From Mycoplasma tauri (GTDB lineage: Bacteria > Bacillota_I > Bacilli_A > Mycoplasmatales > Metamycoplasmataceae): DNA of 64,000 nucleotides. Shown here in pieces: positions 31,000 to 43,520 of the stretch. The notes under the pieces are model-generated. The model did not search any database, had not been told where the DNA came from, and saw only the letters and a list, made by a program, of their open reading frames with translations. Each line of letters opens with the position of its first letter. Position 1 is the first letter of the stretch. The stretch lies in contig NZ_CP070479.1 in assembly GCF_016925555.1 (NCBI RefSeq), positions 248,001 through 312,000 on the forward strand, in the 5' to 3' direction. The position numbers and the translations under genes are program-made.

Positions 31000-31599
31000 T
31001 CTATTTACCTGTTTTCTTATTATTAAATTAATAAAACTTTTAATGTTTTAATCCATTAACTATTTTATTTGTTTTTCAGATAAAAATAGTGCTTTTCTAT
31101 CTCACTTGAAAAATTTAGGTAGATTTCCACTTTTTTATTTCAAAATATTTTTATATATACTATTAATGCTTAAAAATATAATAACCATTTCACATCTGGT
31201 AATAAATTTTTAAAATAGTCCAATTGTGTATATTTTAAAAAATAAGAATAAAAACATTATCCAACTAAAAAATCACAATTATTTAATATATATGTATACA
31301 CAGATAAAAATTAATTACACAATTACATAATAATATCAATATAACAATCTTTTAATCAAAAGATTTTTTGTTTATTCATTCTTAATTACATTTTTTTAAA
31401 GAAAAGTTGAGCGCTCTAAAACAAATGATGAAAGTAATAAAAGTATTGATAAAATTCATAAAAATTAATTTTTAGTTGCTTTACTATTAATAATGATAAA
31501 GCTTATAAAATGCTAAAATAACTATAAAACAGGCTTATTCAGATCTTTTTAAACAACAGCAAAAATTTAATTTTTTCTTTAATTTTAGCTTCAGTTTGT
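31000..31599. other. 600-base A/T-rich gap, probably decayed accessory DNA
   Basis: No convincing gene. Short Lys/Asn-rich stretches such as the one at 31400-31470 look like leftovers of coding DNA but are full of stops. A hairpin AATCTTTT / AAAAGATT followed by Ts occurs at 31346-31371 (plus strand) without a gene ahead of it, again suggesting a lost gene. Confidence 0.45.
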
Positions 31600-31605
31600 T
31601 ATAAT
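31600..31605 (+). promoter_or_regulatory. -10 box of tRNA-Ser
   Basis: TATAAT 22 bases before the first base of the tRNA; the -35 region is weak. Confidence 0.5.
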
Positions 31606-31627
31606 TAATTAGCAAGTTTAAGTGCGT

Positions 31628-31720
31628 GGGGAAGTACTCAAGCTGGTGAAGAGGACGCATTGCTAACGCGTTAGGGGTGGCAAAACACCCGCGGAGGTTC
31701 GAACCCTCTCTTCCCCGCCA
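31628..31720 (+). tRNA. tRNA-Ser (anticodon GCU)
   Basis: The cloverleaf is complete: acceptor GGGGAAG with CTTCCCC, D-arm CTC/GAG, anticodon loop TTGCTAA (GCT, reads AGC/AGU), a long variable arm GGGTG/CACCC typical of serine tRNA, T-arm GGAGG TTCGAAC CCTCT, discriminator G and an encoded CCA. Position 31-39 of the anticodon stem is an A-C mismatch. A T run right after CCA can end transcription. Confidence 0.95.
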
Positions 31721-31829
31721 TTTTTTTATTTCTTTTTTTACAGACTTATCATTTTTGTTTTATTAATAATCATGCATTTTAGTGTATGATTTTTTAATAT
31801 AAATATATTAAAAATGAAAGGAGGGTTAT

Positions 31830-34562
31830 ATGAACTTCGAAGAAGTTAAGAAATATAAAGGTTTAACAAACTTACAAGTTAGTGAAAATATTAATAAATA
31901 TGGTGAAAATACTTTAACAAAAAAGAAAAAAGTAAATCCTATTATTGCTTATTTAAGGCAATTTTTGGATCCTATGGTTATATTGCTTATTTGTGCTGCA
32001 GCAATTAGTTTCAGTCTTGCTATTTATGAGCATGTTTCGAATGGTCATGTTGATACTAGAGTTATTATAGGTTATGTTGAACCATGCATTATTTTACTTG
32101 TAATATTATTAAATAGTGCTCTTGGTGCATATCAGGAAGTTAAGAGTGATCAAGCTGTTCGAGCACTTGAAAACTCTACTATAAGTAATGTTACGGTTAT
32201 GCGTGAAGGACATGTAATGGTAATTCCAGCCAATAAATTAACTGTTGGTGATATAGTAATTTTGGCAGCAGGGGATACTATTAATGCAGATGGAAGAATA
32301 ATTGAATCAAGTAATTTTTATGTAATAGAATCAAGTTTAACTGGTGAAAGTATACCAGTAGAAAAACAAGCTAATTGAGATGCTATTGATGATAAGATAC
32401 TTGCAAAAAATCATCATATTGTTTATTCTGGAACATATGTAACTAATGGTAAAGCAACTTATTTAGTTACAGCAATAGGCAAAGATACAGAAATAGGCAA
32501 GATAAATTCAATGATTCAAAATCAAAAGAAAACAACAACACCATTGCAACTAAAACTAAATAAATTAAGTAAATTATTTGGCTATGCTGGAATTATTTTA
32601 CTTTTTGTAAGTTTTATTATGCAAATTTTATTAAACAATATAGAAACAGGTAAGTGAAGTGAACCTGATGTTTACACTAATGCTTTAGTAACTGGAATTT
32701 CATTGGCAGTTGCAGCGATTCCGGAAGGTTTAATAGCTTTTACAACAGTTATTTTGTCAATTGGAGTTTCAAAAATAAGTAAACAAAATGGTCTTGTAAA
32801 AAATTTATTAGCAGTAGAAACTCTTGGTTCTGCTTCAATTATTTGTAGTGACAAAACAGGAACTTTAACCGAAAATAAAATGACAGTTGTTGATGTTTAT
32901 ACAAAAGATGGCAATTTTCTTAATGACTTAAATGATGATAATAAGTCATTAATTGATTTAATAAAGTTATCGTGTTATTGCAACGATGCCTATATTACAG
33001 TAAAAGATGATAAATTAGAAGAAATCGGAGATCCTACTGAAACAGGTTTATTACGTTTTGGTTACAAATATAATATTCATAAATCTGAATTATTAGAAAA
33101 GCATAATATTTTATCTTCATTACCTTTTGATAGTGATAGAAAAATGATGTCTGTACTTGTTGACTCATCAAATGGGGAAAAAGTTATGATGGTTAAGGGA
33201 GCTCCTGATGTCATTTTAAAAAAATGTATTAATATAAATCAAGCTGAAATTCAAGCAATAAATGATGAGTGAGCTTCAAAATCATATCGTGTACTTGCTT
33301 TTGCTAAAAAGGTTTTAAATAAGTCAAATTTGGATTTTAGTGATGAAGATGACAATTTCATTTTTGTTGGTTTAGTAGCAATGATTGATCCACCAAGAGC
33401 TAGTGTTGCAGAGAGTATTGCAACGGCTCAAAAAGCAGGAATTAAAGTTGTTATGATTACAGGTGACAACTTGATTACAGCAAAAGCAATTGCTACAAAT
33501 TTAGGAATTTACAACCAAGATTCACAGGATATTTGTGTTGATGGTACTGAATTAAAAACATGAACTGATGATAAATTAAGAGAAAATGTTAAAAATATTT
33601 CTGTATATGCTCGAGTTAATCCAGATGATAAATTAAGAATTGTTAAGGCATGACAATCACATAACATGGTTGTTGCAATGACTGGAGATGGTGTAAATGA
33701 TGCGCCTGCTCTTAAGGCAAGTGACATTGGTTGTGCAATGGGTATAACCGGAACTGATGTTTCTAAACAGTCTGCAGATTTAATATTGACTGATGATAAT
33801 TTTAATACCATAGTTAAATCAGTTAAAAATGGTAGGCTTATATTTGACAAAATTAAAACTGTTATAATGAATCTATTAATTACATCTGTCGCTGAAGTTT
33901 TTGTTATGTTAATAGGTTTAATAGCATTTTATTATGCATTTAAAAATTACTTTGATCCACATGATTTTTATGTCTTTAGTGCATCTCAATTGCTGTGAAT
34001 TAATTTACTAACTCATGGACTACCAGCTATTGCATTAGGCATTATTGATTCTGGCAAAGACGTTATGAGCAGAAAACCTTTTGATAAAAAAGAAAGTCTT
34101 TTTGCTAGAGGAATGGGTATAGAACTTATTTGACAATCAATTGTTATTAGTTTAGTTTCACTTGTATCATATTCTCTTGGTGCTCTTTACTCAATTCATT
34201 ATAATGAAGGTAAGGAATTATTATCTATTGCATCAACTTGTGGTTTCATAACAATGGGATTAGCTACTTCTATAAATGCTGTTAATTTGATTAATGATAA
34301 GTCAATATTTAGAAATTGCATAAAAAGATATTGACCAGTATATTTAGCAGTTATTTTATCAGTGTTTTCAGTTCTTTTTGTAGCGTTTGTTCCAAATGTG
34401 GCCGAAGTGTTTCGTATGTTTAAAAACGTATTAACATTTGATAATGGAATACTATTATCTTGATCAATTTCATTAGCATTTGTAAACATAATATGTCATG
34501 AAATTAAAAAAATGACTATCAATTGAAAAATAAGAAAGTCAAACATTAAATATTCTGTTTAA
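31830..34562 (+). CDS. Cation-transporting P-type ATPase (Ca2+ type)
   Basis: 910 residues with TGA Trp codons. All P-type landmarks are present: actuator TGES (171-174), the M4 helix with AAIPEGL, phosphorylation site DKTGTLT (Asp341), the nucleotide domain with KGAPD, and hinge [11 protein letters not shown] (about 618-628). The N-terminal cation-ATPase domain and M4 PEGL point to the SERCA/PMR1-like P2A group, so Ca2+ export is the best guess; Mn2+ is also possible. About ten membrane helices. A strong AAAGGAGGG ribosome binding site. Single gene ending at a terminator. Confidence 0.92.
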
Positions 34563-34590
34563 GTCTGTTTTATACACATTTTAAATTAAA

Positions 34591-34620
34591 AAAATAAGCT
34601 GATTTTAAGCTTATTTTATT
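34591..34620. terminator. Bidirectional terminator
   Basis: AAAATAAGCT / AGCTTATTTT form a 10-bp stem with T-rich flanks on both strands between the convergent ATPase and surface-protein genes. Confidence 0.8.
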
Positions 34621-37600
34621 TTAATTATTTTCTGTAGATTCTTGAGTTTTAAAATCCGTGATTGGTTTAAATGTATGAGTTTTTGTATATTCTTTGCCGC
34701 TAAGTGTAATCTTAATTGGAACTGAGATAGTAAGTGTGTTATTAGCTTTATCTTTTGCTAAATTAATTTTATCTTTATCAATAGTAATTTCAGTAGGAAC
34801 TTTAATTGATTTAAATCTATTTATTTTTACATTTTCTGGCATAGTAATATCTTCAAAATGTGTAATTTGAATGTCATCTAATGTAAATTGAGAAGAGTCT
34901 TTACCTTCTTTAAATTGAATATCATTAGGTACAACTTTTGGTTCAGCAAAATCTTTAAATTTACTGTAATCTGAGTAATGCTGAACAGATTTTTTAATAA
35001 TATTATTCATAGTATCAATTTTTGATGATAAAGCAACACTTTTATCATCTGGTTTTGATAATCATGCATTATCTTCAATCATTTTTGTGTATTCACCCAT
35101 AGCAGTTTCATATGTTTTAAATACATCATTTCTACTAATTTTTCTATCAAAATCGGCTTTATCAATTCCATAAGTAACATTAATTGAGTTTCACATACTT
35201 TTAATAAGACTAGATAAATCTTGTTCTATTTGATTTAATTTATTTATTTTTTGTTTATATCATTCAGTGTCTTTTGTGGTTTCTGAATTATTTTCTTGCT
35301 CTAATAATTTAATATTGGTTTCAATTTCTTTTAATGATTGGTTTTGTCTATAAAGAGGATGTTTTCTATTTGCTATTTTAGGATCAGCAGAATCTGATAG
35401 CAGTTTTTTGAAACTTTCGCTATTATTTACTTTTGTAAGTTCGGCTAATTTTTCAGTGAATATTTTTTGCCCTTCAGTAGCAATTTTATTTTCAATATAT
35501 TTATCTCTGCTTGACTCGTATGCTAATTTTCCATCTTCTAATTTCTTTAAAGTTGCTTCAAATGTAGCTTTTTTGGTTTCATAGTCTGTTTTAACAACTT
35601 GATTGTTATCTTCACTAACTACATTTGCATCTCTAGATAAAACAGTTTTTGCTTCAGCAAGCAATGCTGAATAATTTTTATAGAAATCTTGTTCTTTAAT
35701 TTCAGGATTAGAAGCTACTTTTTCATCGCTTAAAAACATGCTGTTGTAAGTTAAGTGTAAGTCTTCTAATTTTTGTTTAACCTGATAAGCAGCTTTTTTC
35801 TGTTCTTCAACTGTTTTGTATTCATCATTAAATTCTTTAATAATTTTTTCTGCTTCAGCAACAAGTTCATCGTATTTATTTTCGATTTCTCTATATTTTG
35901 TATGATCATCAGAATTAAAAGAGGAATCATCACTTGATATGTAAGTTCTATATGCTTCTAAATTAGCATTGTATCTAGTTTTTAGTTCTTCATATTTCTC
36001 TTTGTTTGGGAATTCTTCAGCATATATCTTATTGTTAAATATATTTTTGCCTCCGAATTTATCATCATAAGCATTGAATTTTTTAAGAATTTTTTTTGCA
36101 GCTTCTAATACTTTAGCATTGTAGAAATCTTCTATTGTATTTAATTCTTCTTGGTTTAATTCATTTTTAATAACTGATTTTCTTAGTTCTTCAAACTTAG
36201 ATTTCATTAAGATAGAAACATTTTCGTAGTCAACTTTTCTAAATTTTGACTCTTCAGTGCCATTTTCATTAACTTTTTTATCTTTAAGCTCTTCAATTCT
36301 TTGTGAAATTCTTGTTTCAGCTTCAGAAATTGATTCATATTTTTTAGTCTCTTCTTTTGCTTCATTTATTGCAGCATTTAATTTATCTATTGATTCTTGA
36401 AGTTTATCTTTATCAAATTTATCATCAGTAAGTGATTTTTTCGAAACTTCTACACTTTTTGCTAATTTTTTGCTAATTTCACTGTAATTATCATTTTTAT
36501 TTAATTCTTTAATATACTTCTCAGCTTCAGCAATAGTTAATTTTAGAGATTCTAAAGTATCAACACTTGATAATTTTACTTTTGCATCAGTAATTGCTTT
36601 ATTTAACTCAAAAGTAGTACTTGTTATCTTAGTGATCTCAGTTGTTTTACTATTTGAAACTTCAACTGACTTGTCAATTGAAATTTTTAATTCATTTTTT
36701 ATTTCATTAATAGTTTCTTCATCCTTTTGTGTTGAAGTATTAAGCAATTCATAAAATTCATTTGCATCTTTTATAGCATTTTTTAAAATCTCATTTGCAT
36801 TTTTTAAAGGTTCATATTTATCATTTGCTGTTTTAATCGCAACATTTAATGCCTTAGTAGCATTTTCAATTTTCTCGATTTCTTTATTAGTATTTTTTTC
36901 AGCTAAAACAGTATTTGCTTCTTGAATTTGGGTACTTAAGTCAGCAAAAAACGATTCCTCAACAAAAGTTGAAGATTTTATTAATTGGCCTGCTTCTTGA
37001 ATTTTGTTTGAGAGATCATCATAATTTTTAACTACATCCTCTAACTCACCTTGTCTACTTAGTAATTCACCAATTTTTGAATCAAAACTTGATCTAGGTT
37101 CGCCCTCATTATTAGCCATTTCTTTAAGCTCTGTAAATAAATCTTTAAATTCATTAATGTCTCATACAGATTCAATTTTGCTTAATTGAACATTTATAAA
37201 GCTTTCAGCTTCGGTTAAACTCTTTAATGATATTTTTAACTTATCTGTGCCAGTTTTTAAGATTTGATATTGTTCATTAATTTTATCGAACTCTTCCTTT
37301 AATTTTTTAGAAACAAGCAACATAGGGCTTTCGATTTTTGCATTATCAAGTGATTCCTGTGCTTGATTTATCAACATTTGAAAATTACCTTTTGTTTTAG
37401 GTAGTGAATCATTAACAGTAACTAAGTATTCTGATATTTGGGTAATTAAGTCATTTAACTTAGCTTTTTCATCTGCAACGCGATTTTGATTTGCTAAGTT
37501 GTTCATAATGATTTTAAGTTCTTCAATTAAATTGTCAGCTTCTTTATTAGTTTTAATTAATTCTGATAAATTTGATTTAGAATCATTACTTACTTTTTCA

Positions 37601-37821
37601 AGTTTTTCAAGTCTAGCTTCATATTCTTCTTTTTTTTCTGCATAATCTGGATTTTTAATTGTGTTTATTAATGATTTTATTTCTGATATTTTCTTTTTTA
37701 GTTCATTGCTACTATTTATTGTTTTTTTATCATGATTAACAGATAAAGCTATAGGAATTGCGATTGTCGCAGTAATCGGAATTAATGATAAACTTAAAAT
37801 TAAACCTTTTTTGCTACTCAT
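34621..37821 (-). CDS. Large coiled-coil surface protein
   Basis: 1066 residues in one frame with TGA Trp codons. The N-terminus (SSKKGLILSLSLIPITATIA) is a signal anchor without a cysteine, like the protein at 7635. The rest is a series of helical units, many with the pattern LN.AI..A...., which resembles the FIVAR/three-helix repeats of Gram-positive surface proteins, for example near DKLQESIDKLNAAINEAKEE. A short C-terminal beta-rich part (about residues 935-1060) has repeated phrases IKVPTEITI and VPIKITLSG. No catalytic motif is seen. Likely an adhesin or matrix-binding protein (inference). Confidence 0.8.
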
Positions 37822-37929
37822 ATTTTTCTCCCATTAATAAAATTTTAATAATAAATATATTTATAAATTTTACTAAATTAATGAGAAATTAAATAAAAAA
37901 TGGCAAAATGAGCCATATTTTATAATAAT

Positions 37930-39498
37930 TTAACTATTTTGATTATCAATGATTTGACTTATCATGCTTTTAAAATTATTTAATTTAACTATTGCAAGTT
38001 CGGGACTTTTGTCAAAAGCAAATATGTAAAATTTTATTTTTGGTTCAGTACCTGATGGTCTTAATGCAAGTCATGAATTATCATTTTTAAATTTGATTTT
38101 TATCATGTTTGCTTTCATGAATCCCTCTTTTTTATTGTAGTCTTCGATAATTTTGCCATCTAATTTTAGGTTTGAAAAATTAGTTTGAAGATCTTCTAAA
38201 TTAGTTTCCTGGCTAACTGTTATATCGACTACTTCAGATGCCACATATCCAACTTGTTGATATATTTCATCAAGTAAATCAACCAATGTTAAGCCTTGTT
38301 TTTTGTATTCACTAGCCATTTTGCATAGTAATGACACTGATTGGAAAGCATCTTTATCTCTTGACAATTCTTCATTAATTAAAGAACCATAACTTTCTTC
38401 AAAAGCATAAAAACATTTATTATTTAATTTTCTTTGCTCGTCAATTATCATACCTATTCATTTGAATCCTGTAGGCACAACATATGATTTTATTCCTTTT
38501 TTATTGGCTAATATTTCGGGTATATTAGATGATACAAATGAGTATACTAAATAACTTTTATCATGATCAAAATCATAGTTATCTAAAAGATATTTAGAAA
38601 TAATTGTTGCAGTATCATTTCCGTTTAATAATCTATATTCATTTTTGTGTAAAACAGCGAGGCCAACTCTATCGCTATCTGGGTCAGTCATTAATAATAT
38701 GTCAGCTTTATTTTTTGTTCCTTCTTTAATTAACAAGTCATATGCACTTGTTTTTTCTGGGTTTGGCAATGAGCAGTGAGAAAAATTAGAGTCAATTTTC
38801 ATTTGTTCTTTAATGTAAAAAACATTACTTATTTCTCCATTTTTATCTGTTTTAAAGATGTTTTTAAAAATTTCAGGCACAAATTTGGCGCCAGTTCCAT
38901 GTAGTGGGCTATAAACAACTTTTATGTTGTCTATTTTTTTATCAATATCACTAACAGCCAGTTTAGCAACTGAATCTATGTAGATTTTTTTGATTCTCTT
39001 AGTTATAAAAATAGCCTTAGGGTAATCTTTTAATTTGAAACCCTTTGAAATATCATAATTTTCATCATAGGTTTCATATGGTTCAAAATATTTTAGCATT
39101 TCATCAATTTCTTCAGGTAAACATTGGAATGCTAAATCATTATAAAGTTTGATTCCATTATATTCTTTTGGGTTATGACTTGCAGTTATATTAACTCCAC
39201 CTTGTGCCTCATAATACATAATTGCAAAGCTAACAAAAGGGGTTGCACAAATATCTCTTGAGAAGATAACTTTTATTCCATATAAGTATAAAATTTGCGC
39301 AAAAGTTACTGCAAAGCTATAAGATTTTTTTCTATTGTCTCTACCAATTACAATTTTAATTTCCTTGTTTTTGTATTTATTTAATAAATATTTAGCATAA
39401 GCATGAGCAATTCTTTGGGCATGTGCATAATTTAAGTTGCCTTCACCTTTTCCAATTGTTCCTCTAATGCCTGCTGTTCCAAATTCTAATCTTTTCAT
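37930..39498 (-). CDS. Phosphoglucomutase/phosphomannomutase
   Basis: 522 residues including TGA Trp codons. It is a member of the alpha-D-phosphohexomutase family: start FGTAGIRG, phosphoserine site TASHNPKEYNG (Ser107), metal-binding DPDSDR (272-277), the sugar-binding YSFVSS region, and the C-terminal phosphate-binding RPSGTEPK. It interconverts hexose 1- and 6-phosphates and may also act on deoxyribose/ribose 1-phosphate, which would join the deo pathway to pentose phosphates (known for related mycoplasma enzymes only by family; here inference). Single leftward gene with a short 108-base gap before the surface protein gene. Confidence 0.92.
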
Positions 39499-39531
39499 AT
39501 TTTTATTTTATCTTATATTTCAATTCTTTAA

Positions 39532-39549
39532 TATAATGAAAAGGTTATG
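39532..39549 (+). promoter_or_regulatory. -10 box very close to the ECF S component start
   Basis: TATAAT at 39532-39537 is 9 bases before ATG 39547. The expected mRNA start leaves at most a few leader bases. Confidence 0.5.
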
Positions 39550-40620
39550 ACAAATAAGTTTGATATTAATAATCAGGATAATGATAAAAATAAAAAAACA
39601 ACTTTTGGAATTAAAATAAAACATTTTTTATCTAATTCTTTTAAGTTTACACCATTAGAGTTAGTTATTTCAGGAGTTATGTTTTCGTTATTTATAATTT
39701 CATTTTTCATATTAAAAGTAACAGGACTTGGACAATTTTTTGGAGTTGAAATTCTCTTTTGTGTAATTTTTGGAATTATTTTTGGGAGCGTTAAAGGATC
39801 TATTTTAGCTATTTTAGCTGATACATTTTCTTTAATTTTAAATGGACAAATAGGTCTTTGATATTGGGGATATGCAATATGGCCTCCAATAATTTCTATA
39901 GTTAGCTCAATTTACTTTTTTTTCTATAAAGCAAATGGAAACGGAAAAATTTCTTCAATTTTAATTTTTATTTTAACTGCTATACTATCTGCATTTTTTA
40001 TAATTAAAACAGCAGATAAAGAAAAAATTGTACCATATTTGATATTTATCCTTTTTGCAATAAGTACAATATGCTTATTTCTCTATAAAACAACGGGAAA
40101 TGGAAAAATTATAGCTTCGTTGCTGTTGATTTTAATAGCTGTTGGAATTATGATATTTGTATTTGCAAATAATGTTAAATCATCTCCAGAAGGAACTATT
40201 TTAATAGATAGGGGAAAATCATCTAAACCTAAAACAATTAGTTTACCATGAGCAATAACTTTAGCTGGTGTTTTAATTTATTCATTAGGAATATTAGTGA
40301 CATTTATAATTGTTGTTGCTTTATATATAAAAAATAAAAATCAAAAATATCTTGATTTCATATTGATAATTGGGATAATGACTTTCATAATTATTCTCTA
40401 TAGATGAATTTTTGGCCCAATTGTTTATATTAAATGAGCACAACATGTACAAGGCAAAAAATGAACTGTTAATGACAGATATGTGTTTTTTGCAATTCCT
40501 ATAATTGTTAATAGTATGTTTACATTACCTGTTTACATTTTGGTTCTTAGCTCTCTTTATCCAGTCATTAAGATGCTAAAAAGAAACTATTTAGATTTAA
40601 GATCTAAAGTAAGTTATTAA
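39547..40620 (+). CDS. ECF transporter S component family membrane protein
   Basis: 357 residues, nearly twice the usual S component (about 180-200). The first part (FTPLELVISGVMFSLF, then EILFCVIFGIIFGSVKGSILAILADTFSLIL and GYAIWPP) is typical of S components such as the folate/thiamine group: helix 1 with small residues, and an Asp in the loop after GSVKG. The middle has an extra pair of helices separated by the repeated phrase YKANGNGKI / YKTTGNGKI. It probably binds a vitamin-like substrate and uses the EcfA1-A2-T module at 2.8-5.4 kb. Substrate unknown. Confidence 0.75.
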
Positions 40621-40629
40621 TTTTTAATA

Positions 40630-40648
40630 TATAATAATTTTAATTATG
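40630..40648 (+). promoter_or_regulatory. -10 box close to nusB
   Basis: TATAAT at 40630-40635, 10 bases before ATG 40646 and with no Shine-Dalgarno sequence. Confidence 0.5.
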
Positions 40649-41062
40649 AAACCAAGAAGAAAATTTAGAACAGAAATAATCAATGTTATTTATAGGTATG
40701 AACTTATTAAAGCAGAAATATCAATTAATGAAGTTTTTGAATTAAATAATGAAATAGATGCAGAACAATTAGATCAAATTGAAAAAATTGCCAAAAATTA
40801 TGAATATTATAAAAGAACAATAAGTTCATTTTTCAACAAAAATATTAACTGAGATAAGGTTTCACCACTAATTAGAGCAATTTTAATTAATGCAACACAT
40901 GAATTACTTACAATCAGTCCAAGAATTGTAATTAATGAAGCAATTGAAATTACCAAAATATACTTTGATACAGAAGCTAATTTGTATAAAATGGTAAATG
41001 CTATATTACAAAATATTTATAAACATTTTGTAATTAATGAAGTCATTTCTATGAGCAAATAA
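40646..41062 (+). CDS. nusB: Transcription antitermination protein NusB
   Basis: 138 residues with one TGA Trp. All-helical; the end LIRAILINATHELLTISPRIVINEAIEITKIY with NAILQNIYK is the conserved NusB signature (usual form RAILRLAAYELL...VAINEAVELAK). NusB works with S10/NusE in antitermination of rRNA operons and in ribosome assembly. The N-terminal arm PRRKFRTEIINVIYRYEL fits. It follows the S component by 25 bases but has its own -10 box. Confidence 0.85.
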
Positions 41063-41090
41063 AAAAGCACAATATTTAGTGCTTTTTTTA
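41061..41090. terminator. Bidirectional terminator between nusB and azoreductase gene
   Basis: AAAAAAGCAC / GTGCTTTTTT enclose 8 bases, with T runs on both strands, between convergent genes. Confidence 0.88.
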
Positions 41091-41125
41091 TTTTTTGACT
41101 ATTTTATAGATGTTTTATGAATAAT

Positions 41126-41728
41126 TTAAAATTTAGTAATTTCATTATTTAATTCAGATTCTATTTCGCTAATTATTTGGTCAAATGTCATTGAGTTTCT
41201 TGGTTTAACTTTAGTACCATCAATTAAAACTGAGCCTACTTTTTTGGCGCCCAAGAATTTAAATGTTCCTTTAAGCATTCTTACATGGTCTCCAAATGGA
41301 TATCATCCCTTTGGTGCACCTTGAGTAGCGATAATAAATACATTTAACTTATCAAGTAATCCTTTAGAAGCTCCCTTTGTAGCGTATTTATATGTAAAAG
41401 TTTTTTCAGCAACAGCTATAGAATCTATAAAGTTTTTTAATGTTGCAGGGAAATTGAAGTTAGTCATTGGTGCAGCAATAATCAATATATTTGTTTCTTT
41501 TAATTTTTGAATCCATAAGTCTGATTCAGTGTCAGCAAAAAAAGTATCTCTATTAAAGCTATTTAAAACTATAGATGAAAAGGGAGAATTGTTCAAATCT
41601 AAAACTGTAAGTTCAGAATTAGGATACTTTTCAATTAATTTTTTAGCTGAAAATGTTGCTACAGCTGAAGATAATGATTCTTTATTTGGTGATGATAAAA
41701 CAAGTAATATTTTTTTGCTTTTTGTCAT
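41126..41728 (-). CDS. azoR: FMN-dependent NADH-azoreductase
   Basis: 200 residues from ATG 41728, chosen because TTAGGAGAC lies 5 bases upstream; an in-frame ATG five codons earlier is before that site. Flavodoxin-like fold: KILLVLSSPNKESLSSAVA (FMN phosphate loop), the flavin loop APMTNFNFPATLKNFIDSI, FTYKYATKGASKGLL, and ATQGAPKG. These match AcpD/AzoR quinone and azo reductases, two-electron reductases that may protect against quinones. One Trp is TGG and one TGA. Single gene. Confidence 0.9.
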
Positions 41729-41796
41729 TTTGTCTCCTAACAAATTAATAATTTTTTAAATTTATTATATAAATTTTTGCTAATTTTTGCCTAATT

Positions 41797-41826
41797 TTAA
41801 CTTACATTTTTTCATTGCAATATAAT
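41797..41826 (+). promoter_or_regulatory. Promoter of the HAD-nfo pair, leaderless
   Basis: TTAACT (41797-41802) and TATAAT (41821-41826) are 18 bases apart, and the ATG at 41833 follows the -10 box by 6 bases. The first transcribed base should be the A of ATG. Confidence 0.6.
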
Positions 41827-41832
41827 AGCATT

Positions 41833-42675
41833 ATGAGTAATATTAACGATAATGAAATGACTTATTTTATTGATCTTGATGGAACTTTATTTGATAAAAA
41901 AATAGGATCATGTATTAGTAAAAAAAACTTATCAGCAATTTTATTAGTCAAAAACTTCGCCAGAATTTTAATCTCTACTGGTAGAGGTTCAAATGATCAA
42001 AAAGTAAAACAAGCAATATATCAACTAGGTATAAAGGATTATATTTGTTCTTCAGGTGCAGAGATTTTCATAAATAATGAAAGAAAATATGCATTCTTTT
42101 TAGAAGAATCAACGATTGATAAGATTATTAACTATTGTCAAACTAACAAAATGATGTTTGTTGTGTTTGATCAAAATGGCGAATCTATTTATTTAAACTC
42201 TAAGGTACCATATTGATTCATAAAACTTTTTTTTACGAAAAAATTTCATGAAATTGGACTTGTTCAAAAATACAACAAAAATGCACATAAAAACATAGTT
42301 AAAATTGCTATTGTTTTAAAAAATAGATTCAAGGCCGAAAAACAGTTAAATTTATTTTTAAAATATTTTTCAGAAACATGTAATGCATATTTGGCTAGCA
42401 ACAATTATATTATTGAAGTTACAAATGCTAAAACTAATAAAGGTATAGCAGCATCTATATATATGCAAGAAAAAAATATAAGTGTTTCAAATACAATTCA
42501 TATTGGTGATTCTGATTCTGATGTTGCAACAAAAGGATATGTTGGTAAGTTTGTAGCAATGATGAATTCAACATCGAAGGCAAAAGCATTTGCTGATGAA
42601 ATTGGGCCCAATTATACCCGCGGCGGATTATTTAAATATTTTTTAAAAAATAAAAAGGATACCAATAATGCTTAA
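41833..42675 (+). CDS. HAD-family hydrolase (Cof type)
   Basis: 280 residues from ATG 41833. An ATG at 41815 is in frame but lies inside the promoter. Motif I FIDLDGTLFD, motif II STGRG, Lys region TNAKTNKGIAA, motif IV GDSDSDVATKG. It is a second Cof-like phosphatase besides that at 13804; substrate unknown. Its end overlaps the nfo start by 8 bases, so the two genes are translated together. TGA Trp follows KVPY. Confidence 0.86.
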
Positions 42676-43504
42676 GTTAGGTAGTCATATTTCATTCAAA
42701 GCCCCAAAATATTTATACTCTTCAGCACTTGAAAGCATCAGTAATAAAGCTAATTGTATGATGATATATTTAGGTGCTCCACAAAATGTTAAAAGAGTTG
42801 ATGTTTCTAAATACAACTATGAAAAATATTTAGAAAATTTTTCAAATCAAATAAAACCTGAGGATATTATTGTTCATGCACCATATATAGTTAATCCATC
42901 AAGTGTGAGCAAACATAAATTTGCTATTGATTTTTTAGTTGAAGAAATTAATAGAATGAATTATATTGGAGCAAAATATCTAGTTCTTCATCCTGGCGCT
43001 TATACAACATTTTCAATTCAAGAGTCTTTAGATACATTTATTTATTCAGTTAAAGAAATTTTAAAAAGAACCAAAGATGTTGTTATATGTGTTGAAACCA
43101 TGTCTGGAAAAGGCACTGAAGTTGGAATAAATTTTGACCAAATTAGTTATTTTATACATAAAATCAATAATCCTCGTTTTAAGGTTTGTCTAGATACTTG
43201 TCATGTTTTTGATGCTGGTTATGACATTCGCAAGTATGAAGCATTTAAAGAAGAAATCAATAAATATGATTTGCTTAAACATATAAAAGTAATTCATCTT
43301 AATGATTCAAAAAATGATTTAGGATCTCATAAAGATAGGCACGCTAATATAGATAAAGGTTTCATAGGTCTTAAAACACTTTCAAAATTTGTTAATGATA
43401 AAGATTTTGACAATGTTCCAATTATTCTAGAGACACCGTGAGTTGATAATAAACCTATATATGATCAGGAAATATCACTATTACTTAGCACTATTAAAAA
43501 ATAA
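42668..43504 (+). CDS. nfo: Endonuclease IV (AP endonuclease)
   Basis: 278 residues with a TGA Trp in ETPW. The TIM-barrel AP endonuclease has all zinc ligands in recognisable motifs: LKLGSHISF, VHAPYIVN, YLVLHPGAY, VVICVETMSGKG, VCLDTCHVFDAGYD, VIHLNDSKNDLGSHKDRHANI and IILETPW. It cuts DNA at abasic sites during base-excision repair. Overlaps the HAD gene upstream. With uvrC at 45.8 kb it gives this region two DNA repair genes. Confidence 0.95.
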
Positions 43505-43520
43505 ATATTATTTTTAATAC

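Noticed and set aside
31000-31600. Possible genes in the gap before tRNA-Ser
   Set aside because: All frames are broken by stops and no start with a ribosome binding site was found; treated as decayed DNA.
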